The position numbers and the translations under genes are program-made. A stretch of DNA of 64,000 bases. Source: Nonlabens marinus S1-08. Lineage in GTDB: Bacteria; Bacteroidota; Bacteroidia; Flavobacteriales; Flavobacteriaceae. This document shows, piece by piece, positions 53,197-62,737 of the stretch. The stretch's first letter is position 1. Each line of letters opens with the position of its first letter. The notes below the pieces were generated by a model, which made no database searches, was not told the DNA's origin, and saw nothing but the letters and a program-made list of their open reading frames with translations. Where the stretch lies: the NCBI RefSeq assembly GCF_000831385.1, contig NZ_AP014548.1, positions 744,001 through 808,000 on the forward strand, in the 5' to 3' direction.

Positions 53197-53212
53197 CGCT
53201 TTCGCGAAAGCG
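53197..53212. repeat. Dispersed 16-bp palindrome, copy 14, intergenic
   Basis: Exact core, extended by TT/AA (53195-53214), between the atp terminator and the DoxX gene. Confidence 0.95.
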
Positions 53213-53229
53213 AAATACCAAAAACCATC

Positions 53230-53583
53230 CTAGACCAGTGGACGAGCTTTTTTACCTAAGAAATAAGACGATAAACTCAAAGATAAAGCCACTACTGCAC
53301 CCCAATGTTCGCCATCTGCAATGGTGATATGTGCAATGATCGCAAGCATGATATTAAAGAAAAATCCGGCGTATGCCCATTCTACAAAGGACCTATTCTT
53401 ACGCAGTAGAATGGTCACCACACCTGCTAACTTTAGAGCCGCTAAAGGGTGAATAATCCAAGTAGGGAAACCAAGTTTCACTACTTCACTTGATATGTAC
53501 TCATAGTTAAAGACATACATCACAGCGGAAAATGTCATCATGGCACAAAAGAGTCCTGTGACAATCCAGTAGGCATATTTCAT
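53230..53583 (-). CDS. DoxX-like family membrane protein
   Basis: 117 residues with four helices: YWIVTGLFCAMMTFSAVMYVF, WIIHPLAALKLAGVVTILL, EWAYAGFFFNIMLAIIAHI, GAVVALSLSLSSYFLGKK. The layout and the Gly/Pro/His pattern match the DoxX-like family of small integral membrane proteins, often linked to redox stress, but no substrate is known. It is 6 bp after the upstream acidic unknown, on the same strand. Confidence 0.75.
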   Translation of the reverse strand: MKYAYWIVTGLFCAMMTFSAVMYVFNYEYISSEVVKLGFPTWIIHPLAALKLAGVVTILLRKNRSFVEWAYAGFFFNIMLAIIAHITIADGEHWGAVVALSLSLSSYFLGKKARPLV

Positions 53584-53589
53584 ATGGAT

Positions 53590-54549
53590 TTATTGAAATT
53601 GACGCTCTACAAAATCCATAAAGCGGCTTTCATAACTCTCCTTGCCTTCCCAATTATTATAATCTGGTTTGATCATGGTGTGAATGAAATTTTGCGCCTC
53701 ATCATAGGAGTTGATCGTGTTCAATTGCGATAGCACTCGGTTGAAATCTTGATTGCTACCATTGAACAAATGTTTGACAAAACCCATGCGATCGTTCATT
53801 CCCATCTTTACTCCTGTGTTCAGCTTTGAGTTCAACGATTTAGGCTTGTCTGGTTCTTGAGCGATGGACTTGCGCTCAAATACCGGCATGGTTTGAAAAT
53901 CAACCGTTAATTGTTCGAGGTTTGTCTTATCATGCTTCTTAATGGTGTTTGACTCCCCACTAGGTGCATCAGGAACTTCATTTGGCATTTCAACTACCAT
54001 TTTCTGTATGGTAGACATTCCAGGAAGGTCCATCTCTTCTCGATCATCATCCTCTGAAACTTCTAAATCAGTCAGGCTGTTTGTGGTAGTCGAGTAGGAT
54101 GTTTTGTGAACTGGAGCATCTTCCTCGTCCTTATCAGAATCTGAGGGGTTTTCAATAGGCGCATCTGGCATTTCAAATACCATTTTTTGGATAGTAGAAA
54201 TCCCTGGAACGTCTATTTCCTCTTGATATCCATCTTCTGGCACTTCTAGATCAGTTAAGCTATTGGTAGTAGTTGAATAAATGTTATGGTGTTCTGAATC
54301 TGCATCCTCTGACAAGTTACTCATCTCCTGCTGATCGTCTTTAAAAGCTTTTTTGAATTTATCTTCTACATCTTTATTACCTGTTGTAGAAGATGAGTCT
54401 GGAAGATGCTTTTCAATATATACAAGCACGGTGAGCCTTTCATACAGCTCTCTGGCCGTAGCCTGAAGTTCAGCAACGTCCTCATTCTCTTTCAATTGTA
54501 AAATACGGTGGGCGAGACTGGTAAGGTCTGCTACTATTTTCTTTTTCAT
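53590..54549 (-). CDS. Acidic hypothetical protein with internal tandem duplication
   Basis: 319 residues from [17 protein letters not shown]. Helical N-terminus (residues 1-50), then an Asp/Glu/Ser-rich low-complexity middle with a duplication of 61 residues: [13 protein letters not shown] at 91 and again at 152, each followed by STIQKMVxEMP. A folded helical C-terminus ([40 protein letters not shown]) resembles proteins seen in many Bacteroidota, function unknown. It is divergent from tdk; the ATG at 54549 avoids overlap with it. Confidence 0.7.
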   Translation of the reverse strand: MKKKIVADLTSLAHRILQLKENEDVAELQATARELYERLTVLVYIEKHLPDSSSTTGNKDVEDKFKKAFKDDQQEMSNLSEDADSEHHNIYSTTTNSLTDLEVPEDGYQEEIDVPGISTIQKMVFEMPDAPIENPSDSDKDEEDAPVHKTSYSTTTNSLTDLEVSEDDDREEMDLPGMSTIQKMVVEMPNEVPDAPSGESNTIKKHDKTNLEQLTVDFQTMPVFERKSIAQEPDKPKSLNSKLNTGVKMGMNDRMGFVKHLFNGSNQDFNRVLSQLNTINSYDEAQNFIHTMIKPDYNNWEGKESYESRFMDFVERQFQ

Positions 54550-54636
54550 AATGGGTTTATATGCCGCGCGTTTCTTTGTATTTTTGAGCAATTGCAGGAG
54601 CAAAGCGGCTTCCCGCAAGAGCTTCTAAATTACAAA

Positions 54637-55275
54637 ATGTTTCTAGAAAATACAGTGAATCATGAAGAGCAATTCGGCTGGATCGAGGTGATTTGCGGTT
54701 CCATGTTTTCTGGTAAAACGGAAGAGCTCATACGCCGATTGAAACGTGCGCAGTTTGCCAATCAAAAAATAGAGATTTTTAAACCAGCGATTGATGTGCG
54801 TTATGATGAGGAAAAAGTAGTTTCTCATGATTCTAATGAAATTCAATCCACTCCCGTTCCTGCAGCGGCAAACATCCCCTTACTTGCCAGTGGTTGTCAA
54901 GTGGTAGGCATTGATGAGGCGCAGTTCTTTGATGATGAAATTGTGGCTGTCTGCAACACACTAGCCAATAAAGGAATTCGCGTTATTGTAGCAGGTTTAG
55001 ATATGGATTTTAAAGGCAACCCGTTTGGTCCTATGCCCGCGCTCATGGCGACAGCTGAGTATGTGACTAAAGTTCATGCCGTTTGCACTCGTACCGGCAA
55101 TCTAGCACAATACAGCTACCGAAAAACCAGTAATGATAATGTAGTCATGCTAGGAGAGCAGCAAGAATACGAACCCCTGAGCCGTGGCGCCTATTATAAA
55201 GCTATGCTTGCTAGTAAAGTCAAAGATATTCCTGTCAACGATGCACGGGAAATAACAGATAAAACAGGCTCCTAA
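54637..55275 (+). CDS. tdk: Thymidine kinase (type II)
   Basis: Phosphorylates thymidine for salvage. [24 protein letters not shown] is the P-loop, [14 protein letters not shown] the Walker B/DEAQFF motif, and [19 protein letters not shown] the lasso region. The start at MFLENTVNH gives 212 residues. The zinc-lobe cysteines of the E. coli-type enzyme are mostly missing ([15 protein letters not shown] has one Cys and no distal CxxH), so the zinc knuckle is probably absent. Its stop abuts the alr ATG directly. Confidence 0.93.
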   Translation: MFLENTVNHEEQFGWIEVICGSMFSGKTEELIRRLKRAQFANQKIEIFKPAIDVRYDEEKVVSHDSNEIQSTPVPAAANIPLLASGCQVVGIDEAQFFDDEIVAVCNTLANKGIRVIVAGLDMDFKGNPFGPMPALMATAEYVTKVHAVCTRTGNLAQYSYRKTSNDNVVMLGEQQEYEPLSRGAYYKAMLASKVKDIPVNDAREITDKTGS

Positions 55276-56382
55276 ATGATCCCAACCGGTACGAGACTGG
55301 AAGTAGATCTGGCGGCACTCGCCCATAATTTTCAGTATTTAAAATCTAAGATTTCTGAAAACACCTTGTTCATGAGCGTGATAAAAGCAAATGCGTACGG
55401 TCACGGGATGGTGCGGATAGCTGAAAAATTACAAGAGCTAGGTACTGATTATTTTGCAGTCGCTTATGTGGAAGAGGCTATAGAACTAAGAGAAGCTGGG
55501 ATTACTAAGCCTATTTTAGTCTTGCACCCGCAATTGCATACCTTGGAAGACTGCTTTGAGCACTGTATAGAACCAGTGATTTATAGTGTTAAGGTACTGG
55601 AACGTTTTTCCGCTTTCGCAAAAGCGAAATCACTACAAGATTACCCCATACACCTAGAATTCAACACAGGATTGAACCGCATAGGAATTGATCCTGAAGA
55701 CTTACCTAAGGTAATAGCGTTACTACAACGCAATTCACAGATAAATGTTCGAGGTCTACAGTCACATCTAGCTGCTAGTGAAGACCACGATGAAAAAGAG
55801 TTCACTCAATCTCAGATTTCCAAATTTGAAGAGTTGTGTGATATTGTCGAGCAACAGTTGGGTTACAAGTGCCTAAGACATACAGACAATACCAGCGGAA
55901 TTCTTAACTACAGCGACTCTCATTACAGTATGGTACGCTCTGGAATTGGGCTGTATGGGTATGGTAATGATATTAATTACGATATTCATTTGAGACCTGT
56001 AGCGTCTTTGAAATCCAATATTTCCCAAATACGCTCCATTAAAAAAGGAGAAAGCGTGAGCTACAATCGCAGCCATAAAGCTGAAAAAGATTTGAAATAT
56101 GCTGTGATTGCACTAGGTCATGGCGATGGCATCAACCGTATTTACGGCTATGGTCGTGCAAATATGCTCGTTAATGGAAAATGGGCGCCTACTTTAGGAA
56201 TCATTTGCATGGATATGTTTATGGTGGACGTAAGTAGTATAGAATGTGCTGTAGGTGATCCGGTCACTATTTTTGATCAAAACTATCCAGCAAGAGATAT
56301 GGCTGAAAAAGCAGGAACAATCTCATATGAACTACTGACTGGAATTCAAAAAAGAGTACGCAGAGTGTACCTTAATAAATGA
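55276..56382 (+). CDS. alr: Alanine racemase
   Basis: Makes D-alanine for peptidoglycan. VIKANAYGHGMVRIA contains the PLP lysine, GLNRIGID and VRSGIGLYGYG line the barrel, and LGIICMDMFMVDVSSI is the C-terminal domain with the MDM signature. 368 residues, normal. It begins at the base after the tdk stop, so tdk-alr are coupled. The palindrome copy at 55611-55626 (one mismatch) is read FSAFAKAKSL in a barrel helix. Confidence 0.96.
   Translation: MIPTGTRLEVDLAALAHNFQYLKSKISENTLFMSVIKANAYGHGMVRIAEKLQELGTDYFAVAYVEEAIELREAGITKPILVLHPQLHTLEDCFEHCIEPVIYSVKVLERFSAFAKAKSLQDYPIHLEFNTGLNRIGIDPEDLPKVIALLQRNSQINVRGLQSHLAASEDHDEKEFTQSQISKFEELCDIVEQQLGYKCLRHTDNTSGILNYSDSHYSMVRSGIGLYGYGNDINYDIHLRPVASLKSNISQIRSIKKGESVSYNRSHKAEKDLKYAVIALGHGDGINRIYGYGRANMLVNGKWAPTLGIICMDMFMVDVSSIECAVGDPVTIFDQNYPARDMAEKAGTISYELLTGIQKRVRRVYLNK
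55611..55626. repeat. Dispersed palindrome, one mismatch
   Basis: CGCTTTCGCAAAAGCG in alr; the central G to A change is synonymous (GCG to GCA, Ala) in the AFAKA frame. Confidence 0.85.
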
Positions 56383-56464
56383 GTTAGTTAATGGAATTAG
56401 AGGCTTCTGGTTTCATTATCTCAAGTAAATAGCTATTTTTCAATTCAATTAAAACCAAACCATT

Positions 56465-56884
56465 ATGCTTAAAGAATTTAAAAAGTTTATCCTGACGGGT
56501 AACGTCATAGACCTAGCCGTTGCAGTAATTTTAGCAGGCGCTGTAAGTCTTGTTGTCAAAGGTTTTGTAACTGACATCATGATGCCTATAGTAGGTTATT
56601 TCACAGGAGGTTCTGACTTTTCAGACTTCTTTATCACTCTTGATGGTGGGGAATACGAAACCTTACAAGCAGCAAAAGAGGCTGGTGGATCTGTTATCGC
56701 ATGGGGTAACTGGGTAAACAGCATCATCAACTTGATCATAGTTGGTTTTGTGTTATTTATGATCGTCAAAGCTTACAATAAAACAAAGAAAAAGAAGGAA
56801 GAGGCTCCGGCAGCACCTGCAGGACCTAGTAAAGAAGAGCAACTTTTGATGGAAATCAGAGACGCTATCAAGTCCCAAAAATAA
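56465..56884 (+). CDS. mscL: Large-conductance mechanosensitive channel
   Basis: Osmotic safety valve, 139 residues. FKKFILTGNVIDLAVAVILAGAVSLVVKGFVTDIMMPIVGYFTGG is the gating helix TM1, with the conserved N-terminal amphipath. WVNSIINLIIVGFVLFMIVKAYNK is TM2. A charged tail (KKKKEEAPAAPAGPSKEEQLLMEIRDAI) follows. The external loop includes an acidic insert (DGGEYETLQAAKEAGGSVI) also seen in other Flavobacteriia. Single gene with its own terminator. Confidence 0.96.
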   Translation: MLKEFKKFILTGNVIDLAVAVILAGAVSLVVKGFVTDIMMPIVGYFTGGSDFSDFFITLDGGEYETLQAAKEAGGSVIAWGNWVNSIINLIIVGFVLFMIVKAYNKTKKKKEEAPAAPAGPSKEEQLLMEIRDAIKSQK

Positions 56885-56907
56885 TAAATTCCATTTTTTA
56901 ATTTTAT

Positions 56908-56938
56908 AAGCCGTTTCTATTCTAGAAGCGGCTTTTTC
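56908..56938 (+). terminator. Rho-independent terminator of mscL
   Basis: 12-base arms with one wobble (56908-56919 / 56923-56934) and a T-run. Confidence 0.85.
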
Positions 56939-57010
56939 TATGCATAAATTTGATTTTCGCTCTTCAAATTCGCACTTGGCATGTACATTTGTCTATTAAA
57001 TAAACCCATC

Positions 57011-58006
57011 ATGAAAATAGCTGTTGTAGGTGTAACCGGTATGGTAGGCCAGGTTATGCTTAAAGTCTTAGAAGAAAGAAATCTTGATATTACAGAGTTA
57101 ATTCCAGTAGCCTCAGAAAAATCTGTTGGAACTGAAATAACTTTCAAAGACAAACAATACAAAGTAGTCAGCATGCAACAGGCGATGGATATGAAGCCAG
57201 CAATCGCTCTATTTTCAGCAGGTGGTGGTGTGAGCCTCGATTACGCTCCTAAGTTTGCTGCTGCTGGCACCACGGTTATTGACAATTCCAGCGCATGGCG
57301 CATGGAAAAAGGAAAAAAACTAGTCGTTCCAGAAATAAATGCAGTTGATTTAACTACGGAAGATAAAATCATCGCAAACCCTAATTGCTCTACCATACAA
57401 CTAGTTATGGCGCTGGCGCCGCTTCATAAAAAGTACGGCATCAAGCGACTCGTAATTTCAACCTATCAATCCATCACAGGAACGGGTGTGAAAGCCGTTC
57501 AGCAGCTAGAGAACGAATACACCGGAGCGAAAGGCGAAATGGCTTATCCCTACCAGATCCACAGAAATGCCTTACCACACTGTGATGTTTTTGAGGAAAA
57601 TGGATATACTAAGGAGGAATTAAAGCTCGTGCGCGAGACTCAAAAAATATTAGACGACAAAACGATAGCGGTAACGGCAACTGCAGTAAGAATTCCTGTC
57701 GTAGGCGGGCATTCTGAATCAGTTAATGTGGAATTTCACAATGATTTTACGGAATCCGAAGTTCGTGTCTTGCTAGCAGCTACTCCTGGGGTTACAGTGC
57801 AGGACAATACTGATGTCAATTTATACCCTATGCCATTGATGGCTCAAGGGAAGGACGACGTGTTTGTAGGACGCATACGCAGGGATCATTCTGCAGCAAA
57901 TGCATTGAACATGTGGATCGTTGCGGACAACCTTAGAAAAGGGGCTGCTACTAATGCAGTACAGATAGCCGAGTATTTGATCAAAAACAAGCTTGTAAAT
58001 GCCTAA
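57011..58006 (+). CDS. asd: Aspartate-semialdehyde dehydrogenase
   Basis: Second committed step to lysine, threonine, methionine and diaminopimelate. MKIAVVGVTGMVGQVMLKVLEERN is the NADP-binding start; NPNCSTIQLVMALAPLH holds the catalytic Cys; RIPVVGGHSESVNVEF has the catalytic His/Arg segment. Start at 57011 gives 331 residues; the in-frame ATG at 56981 lies upstream of a TACATTTG box and is not favoured. Single gene. Confidence 0.97.
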   Translation: MKIAVVGVTGMVGQVMLKVLEERNLDITELIPVASEKSVGTEITFKDKQYKVVSMQQAMDMKPAIALFSAGGGVSLDYAPKFAAAGTTVIDNSSAWRMEKGKKLVVPEINAVDLTTEDKIIANPNCSTIQLVMALAPLHKKYGIKRLVISTYQSITGTGVKAVQQLENEYTGAKGEMAYPYQIHRNALPHCDVFEENGYTKEELKLVRETQKILDDKTIAVTATAVRIPVVGGHSESVNVEFHNDFTESEVRVLLAATPGVTVQDNTDVNLYPMPLMAQGKDDVFVGRIRRDHSAANALNMWIVADNLRKGAATNAVQIAEYLIKNKLVNA

Positions 58007-58063
58007 TAATGCGCGGCACAAGGGTAAAATAGCTATTTTTAAGCCCTAGCTTAAATTTTTCCT

Positions 58064-59371
58064 ATGCGCTCACCTCTACCATTTGCTTGCCTTTTGCTTT
58101 TTAGCTTCATTAGTCAAGCGCAGTTTTGGCAAGAGTATGCTACAGGTTTCCCTACAGCATCCACAGGGATTTCAAGATTTGATATAGTGGATGAGAATGT
58201 AGCCTGGGGAATAGGGTACAATGGAATAAATCCTAGCAATAATATACAGCAGTTCTCTAAAACTGAAGATGGTGGATTCACCTGGACAGATGGATCCTTT
58301 ACTTTAGGAAATGTAGGTTTAGGAATTGCAGATATTTCTGCACTGGATGCGCAAGTAGCTTTTGTCGCTGCCTATCCTAGAAGTTCTAATCAACAAGGTG
58401 GTGTCTGGAAAACTGAAAATGGCGGTTCTTCCTGGAATAAACTTACCTCTACTCAATTTACAGCAACGAATAGCTTCCCGAACACACTACATTTTTATGA
58501 TAATGGAGCAGGTGTGGTGGCAGGCGACCCCATTGCTGATGGTTGGGAAATTTACTTGACAAGCGATAGTGGAGCTACCTTTACAAGGATTAGTCAAGCG
58601 AACATTCCAGCGGCGCAATCTGGAGAAACTGGTTATCTGGCGCAGATGGAAAGCATCGATAATTCGCTGTGGTTCACGACCAGTAAAGGAAGGATTTACC
58701 ACTCTATAAATCGTGGAGCGAGCTGGAGCGTTTATCAATCTCCCATTAGCGATTTTGGCGGGACTGAAGTCTCTGGCGACATCAGCTTTTCTGATGCAAG
58801 CAAAGGTATTCTTCAAACTAATGAGGGTTTAATCTATACTACCATCAATGCTGGCGCTACCTGGACGCGCATTATTATCAGCGGTGGTGCAAACCCTTAT
58901 GGTGATAATATTGCCTATGCTCCTGGTACTAGTTCTATCATAAGCGTGGGATCAAACCCGGATTTTGCGGGAAGCTCCTACTCGACTGACGATGGGGTTT
59001 CCTGGACAAATATTGATACGATTCAACATGTAGATGTCGCGTTCTTTGATGCCGCCACAGGTTTCAGTGGTGGTTTTACCACTAGTTCAGACAGTGGAGG
59101 CGTTTACAAATATTCCTCTAATGTATTATCTAGTGGGAATTTCGCTTTCGCGAAAGCGATCTCCATCTACCCCAACCCTGCCCAAGATCTCGTGACGATA
59201 TCTGGCACTACGCGCGTTTTGAAATTGGAATTGCTTAATTTAAGCGGCCAAGTCATCAAGGTTTTTGAACCTGCCAGAAGCGTATCGCTGCAAGGAATCG
59301 CTAGCGGAATGTATTTCTTAAAAATAGGTTCTGACTTAGGAATCGAAACTTTACCACTACTAAAAAAATAA
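58064..59371 (+). CDS. Secreted beta-propeller protein with T9SS type A sorting domain
   Basis: 435 residues. Signal peptide ends FISQAQ. Several BNR/YCF48-like repeats ([58 protein letters not shown]) build a six- or seven-bladed propeller. The C-terminal 75 residues, starting [16 protein letters not shown], are a type A sorting signal for the type IX secretion system. The palindrome copy 59143-59158 (read NFAFAKA) lies exactly at the boundary between propeller and sorting domain. Ligand unknown. Confidence 0.88.
   Translation: MRSPLPFACLLLFSFISQAQFWQEYATGFPTASTGISRFDIVDENVAWGIGYNGINPSNNIQQFSKTEDGGFTWTDGSFTLGNVGLGIADISALDAQVAFVAAYPRSSNQQGGVWKTENGGSSWNKLTSTQFTATNSFPNTLHFYDNGAGVVAGDPIADGWEIYLTSDSGATFTRISQANIPAAQSGETGYLAQMESIDNSLWFTTSKGRIYHSINRGASWSVYQSPISDFGGTEVSGDISFSDASKGILQTNEGLIYTTINAGATWTRIIISGGANPYGDNIAYAPGTSSIISVGSNPDFAGSSYSTDDGVSWTNIDTIQHVDVAFFDAATGFSGGFTTSSDSGGVYKYSSNVLSSGNFAFAKAISIYPNPAQDLVTISGTTRVLKLELLNLSGQVIKVFEPARSVSLQGIASGMYFLKIGSDLGIETLPLLKK
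59143..59158. repeat. Dispersed 16-bp palindrome, copy 15
   Basis: Exact core at the domain junction of the T9SS cargo gene, read AFAKA. Confidence 0.95.
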
Positions 59372-59373
59372 CT

Positions 59374-61545
59374 ATGAAAACAAATCCTATTTGTCTTGTC
59401 GCCTTGAGTATTCTAGTCTTGACCTCTTGCAAGGATGAAAAAGCAGAAGATGAAACCGTAATGGCACTAACTTATCCTGAAACTAAAAAAGTTGATACAA
59501 CAGACACCTATTTTGGTAATGAAGTGGCTGATCCTTATCGCTGGTTAGAAGACGATCGCAGTGAAGAAACTGGAGAATGGGTGAAAGCTCAAAACAAAGT
59601 GACTCAAGATTATCTGGCAAACATCCCTTACCGTAATGCCATTGAAGATCGATTGACAGAACTGTGGAACTATGAAAAAATAGGAGCTCCATTCATAGAA
59701 GGTGATTATACATACTATTATAAAAATGATGGTTTACAAAATCAGTCGGTACTGTACCGTTATGAAAACGATGCTGATCCATCTACCGCAACTGTGTTTT
59801 TAGATCCTAATTCTTTTAATGAAGAAGGTACCATATCACTAGGCGGCATGAGCTTTACTGAAGATGGTTCTAAGTTAGCTTATGCCATATCTGAAGGGGG
59901 TAGCGACTGGCGTAAATTGATCATACTGGATGCAGAAACTAAGGAGCAATTAGGAGATACATTGGTTGATTTGAAGTTTTCAGGAATTTCTTGGTATAAG
60001 GACGAGGGGATTTTCTACTCTAGTTATGACAAGCCTAAGGGTAGCGAGCTGAGTGCGATGACAGATCAACACAAATTGTATTATCACAAACTGGGAACTC
60101 CACAAAGTTCAGACAAAGTAGTTTTTGGTGCCACAGCAGATCAGAAATATAGATATGTAGGTGGTAGTGTGACAAATGACCAGCGTTTCCTAGTTATTTC
60201 AGCGAGTACAAGTACGAATGGTGGTAAAATATTTATGAAACGATTGGATGAAGCTAACGCGCCATTAGTAACTGTGATTGATAATTTTGACACCAACAGT
60301 TATGTAATGCATAATGAAGGTGATAAGCTATGGATTGTAACTGATAAAGATGCGCCTAATAAAAAGATAGTGACTACTAACTTCAAGAATCCGACTCCAG
60401 CTAACTGGACTGACTTGATTCCAGAAACTGAAAGTGTTCTTTCACCATCCACAGGTGGAGGTTATATTTTTGCAGAATATATGGTGGATGCGGTTTCACA
60501 GATCAAACAGTACAACTATGATGGGACTTTAGTGCGGGATGTAAAACTTCCTGGTGTAGGTAACGTCAGTGGTTTTGGAGCTAAGGAAGACGACAAAACC
60601 TTGTACTATTCGTTTACAAATTATGTGACTCCTGGAAGTACTTATATCTATAATATCGCTGAGGGAACCTCAGAATTATATCGTAAACCTGATGTAAAAT
60701 TTGATCCAAGCTTATACGAGAGCAAACAAGTGTTTTATACTTCTAAGGACGGGACAAAAATACCTATGATTATTTCTTACAAAAAAGGAATGAAACAAGA
60801 TGGGACAAATCCTACCATACTTTACGGTTATGGCGGTTTCAACATTTCTCTTTATCCTGGATTCTCTGTTTCTAGAGCTGCATGGATGGAAATGGGAGGA
60901 GTCTATGCTGTAGCAAACTTGCGAGGTGGTGGTGAGTATGGAACTAAGTGGCACGATGCAGGAACTAAAATGCAAAAGCAAAATGTATTTGACGATTTCA
61001 TCGCAGCCGCGGAGTACCTAAAAAAGGAAAAATACACTTCTACTGAAAAGCTAGCGCTACAAGGTGGTTCAAACGGTGGACTTCTAGTAGGAGCAACAAT
61101 GACTCAACGTCCAGATCTAGCTGCCGTTGCTATTCCACAGGTGGGTGTTCTCGATATGCTACGATACAATAAGTTCACCGCAGGTGCTGGTTGGGCTTAT
61201 GATTATGGAACCGCTGAGGATAATATAGAAATGTTCAATTATCTAAAGGGCTATTCCCCATTACATAACGTCAAAGCAGGAACTAATTATCCAGCAACCC
61301 TAATTACCACTGGTGATCATGACGACCGCGTGGTTCCCGCACACTCATTCAAGTTTGCTGCAGAGCTACAATCAAAACAAGCTGGAAATAATCCAACGCT
61401 GATACGAATTGAGACAGATGCTGGCCACGGTGCTGGAAAACCTACCAGTAAGATCATTGAAGAGCAAACTGATATTTATGGGTTCATGTTGTATAACATG
61501 GGTTACAAAGAGCTGCCTCAAACGGCGAATGATGTGAAAATGTAA
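59374..61545 (+). CDS. Prolyl oligopeptidase family serine peptidase (S9A), lipoprotein
   Basis: 723 residues; lipoprotein signal [12 protein letters not shown]. An N-terminal seven-bladed propeller ([22 protein letters not shown] start) is followed by the alpha/beta-hydrolase domain: [21 protein letters not shown] (Ser nucleophile), [17 protein letters not shown] (Asp) and [14 protein letters not shown] (His). It should cut short proline-containing peptides in the periplasm. It starts two bases after the T9SS cargo gene, so they may be co-transcribed. A terminator follows. Confidence 0.95.
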   Translation: MKTNPICLVALSILVLTSCKDEKAEDETVMALTYPETKKVDTTDTYFGNEVADPYRWLEDDRSEETGEWVKAQNKVTQDYLANIPYRNAIEDRLTELWNYEKIGAPFIEGDYTYYYKNDGLQNQSVLYRYENDADPSTATVFLDPNSFNEEGTISLGGMSFTEDGSKLAYAISEGGSDWRKLIILDAETKEQLGDTLVDLKFSGISWYKDEGIFYSSYDKPKGSELSAMTDQHKLYYHKLGTPQSSDKVVFGATADQKYRYVGGSVTNDQRFLVISASTSTNGGKIFMKRLDEANAPLVTVIDNFDTNSYVMHNEGDKLWIVTDKDAPNKKIVTTNFKNPTPANWTDLIPETESVLSPSTGGGYIFAEYMVDAVSQIKQYNYDGTLVRDVKLPGVGNVSGFGAKEDDKTLYYSFTNYVTPGSTYIYNIAEGTSELYRKPDVKFDPSLYESKQVFYTSKDGTKIPMIISYKKGMKQDGTNPTILYGYGGFNISLYPGFSVSRAAWMEMGGVYAVANLRGGGEYGTKWHDAGTKMQKQNVFDDFIAAAEYLKKEKYTSTEKLALQGGSNGGLLVGATMTQRPDLAAVAIPQVGVLDMLRYNKFTAGAGWAYDYGTAEDNIEMFNYLKGYSPLHNVKAGTNYPATLITTGDHDDRVVPAHSFKFAAELQSKQAGNNPTLIRIETDAGHGAGKPTSKIIEEQTDIYGFMLYNMGYKELPQTANDVKM

Positions 61546-61563
61546 GATTACTAATTTCATTTG

Positions 61564-61597
61564 AAGCCGCTGTGAATGTGTTCCAGCGGCTTTTTTT
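61564..61597 (+). terminator. Rho-independent terminator of the prolyl oligopeptidase gene
   Basis: AAGCCGCTG/CAGCGGCTT stem with an 11-base loop and T-run. Confidence 0.85.
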
Positions 61598-61625
61598 ATT
61601 CCTGTTTCGTTTACCTTCTCCTCCC

Positions 61626-61633
61626 TACCTTTG
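61626..61633 (+). promoter_or_regulatory. Candidate -7 element for the ABC ATPase gene
   Basis: TACCTTTG, four bases before the ATG at 61638; a transcript from here would be leaderless. A weak TTTC lies about 16 bases upstream. Confidence 0.45.
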
Positions 61634-61637
61634 ACAT

Positions 61638-62612
61638 ATGTTGCAATTAAATGCTGTTAATTTCGCTTTCAAGGAGCGACGCGACGATGAAGTTCACACT
61701 GAACGCAGTCGAAGTGTGAAAGCGAAAACTCTCCTCAATATTTCCTTACAAATAGAGCAAGGAAAGCATGTGGCGATCATGGGTGAAAGTGGTTGTGGAA
61801 AAAGCACCTTACTGAACGTTATTTATGGTTTATTGCAAGCTCAAAGCGGAGAAATTACCTGGAACGATCAAGAACTAAAAGGGGCTGATTATCATCTTGT
61901 TCTGGGACACCCTATGATGAAATATATTCCACAAGAATTTGATTTAATGCCCTTCACCAGCGTATCTGAAAACATAGGGGAACACCTGTCAATTCAACTC
62001 GATGATCGCAAGGAGCGCATAGAAAGCTTGCTGGAGGTAGTTGAAATGACCGGAATGAGACACCGGAAGGTCAAAACACTCTCTGGTGGTCAAAAACAGC
62101 GCGTAGCGATCGCTAAAGCCTTAGCGCAAAAACCTGAACTGCTTCTCCTAGACGAGCCTTTTTCTCATGTAGATAATTTTAGAAAGAATAGCTTGAGACG
62201 CCGGTTGTTTGATTTTCTAAAATCAGAAAACATCAGTTGCCTTATTGCAACTCACGATCGAAATGATGTACTATCGTTCACAGATCAAACCATTGTAATG
62301 CATGAAGGGAATGTGGTAGACCATCGACCTACTAAAATCCTGTATACTGATCCTAAAACTAAATATGTAGCGTCCTTGTTTGACGATGTGAATCAAATAC
62401 CAAAAGAGTGGTTTAGGACTGATGGCGACTTATTAAAATATCCGCACGAGTTACAAATATCTAAATCTGGATTGTCAGTGGTGGTTCGACAATCTTACTT
62501 TAAAGGAGACCATTTTTTACTGGCTTGTCATTTTCAGGGTGAAACCTTGTGGGTCAAGTCAAATTCAGATTACGTTATTGGTAGTCAATTATTTATTGAA
62601 CTTAATACATAG
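61638..62612 (+). CDS. ABC transporter ATP-binding protein with C-terminal extension and an inserted repeat peptide
   Basis: 324 residues. VAIMGESGCGKSTLLNVIYGLL is Walker A, TLSGGQKQRVAIAKALAQ the signature, and LLLLDEPFSHVDNFRK Walker B. The last 80 residues resemble a TOBE-like regulatory domain. No permease gene is adjacent. Residues 11-28 read AFKERRDDEVHTERSRSVKA. Sixteen of these come from a repeat unit that interrupts the dispersed palindrome between FAF and KAK, in the beta-hairpin loop ahead of Walker A, where length varies among ABC ATPases. Confidence 0.9.
   Translation: MLQLNAVNFAFKERRDDEVHTERSRSVKAKTLLNISLQIEQGKHVAIMGESGCGKSTLLNVIYGLLQAQSGEITWNDQELKGADYHLVLGHPMMKYIPQEFDLMPFTSVSENIGEHLSIQLDDRKERIESLLEVVEMTGMRHRKVKTLSGGQKQRVAIAKALAQKPELLLLDEPFSHVDNFRKNSLRRRLFDFLKSENISCLIATHDRNDVLSFTDQTIVMHEGNVVDHRPTKILYTDPKTKYVASLFDDVNQIPKEWFRTDGDLLKYPHELQISKSGLSVVVRQSYFKGDHFLLACHFQGETLWVKSNSDYVIGSQLFIELNT
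61662..61726. repeat. Dispersed palindrome split by a 45-bp in-frame insertion
   Basis: Left half TTCGCTTTC (61662-61670) and right half GAAAGCGAA (61718-61726) flank an interval 45 bp longer than in intact copies. The central G-C pair is replaced by A-T. The insert contains a CACACT/AGTGTG hairpin with GAACGCAGTCGA loop. Confidence 0.88.
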
Positions 62613-62686
62613 AGTAGGATGCCCCCTCTTAGGCACTGCAATGTTCTAAATGTGTACTAGGGTTGTGAACTAAAGTTTCTTTTACC

Positions 62687-62720
62687 AAAAAACACCCGTT
62701 GCAATGCAACGGGCGTTTTT
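62687..62720. terminator. Bidirectional terminator between the ABC ATPase gene and accC
   Basis: CCCGTTGC/GCAACGGG stem flanked by A-run and T-run. It ends both convergent transcripts. Confidence 0.85.
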
Positions 62721-62737
62721 ATATACTTCTCAAGGCT

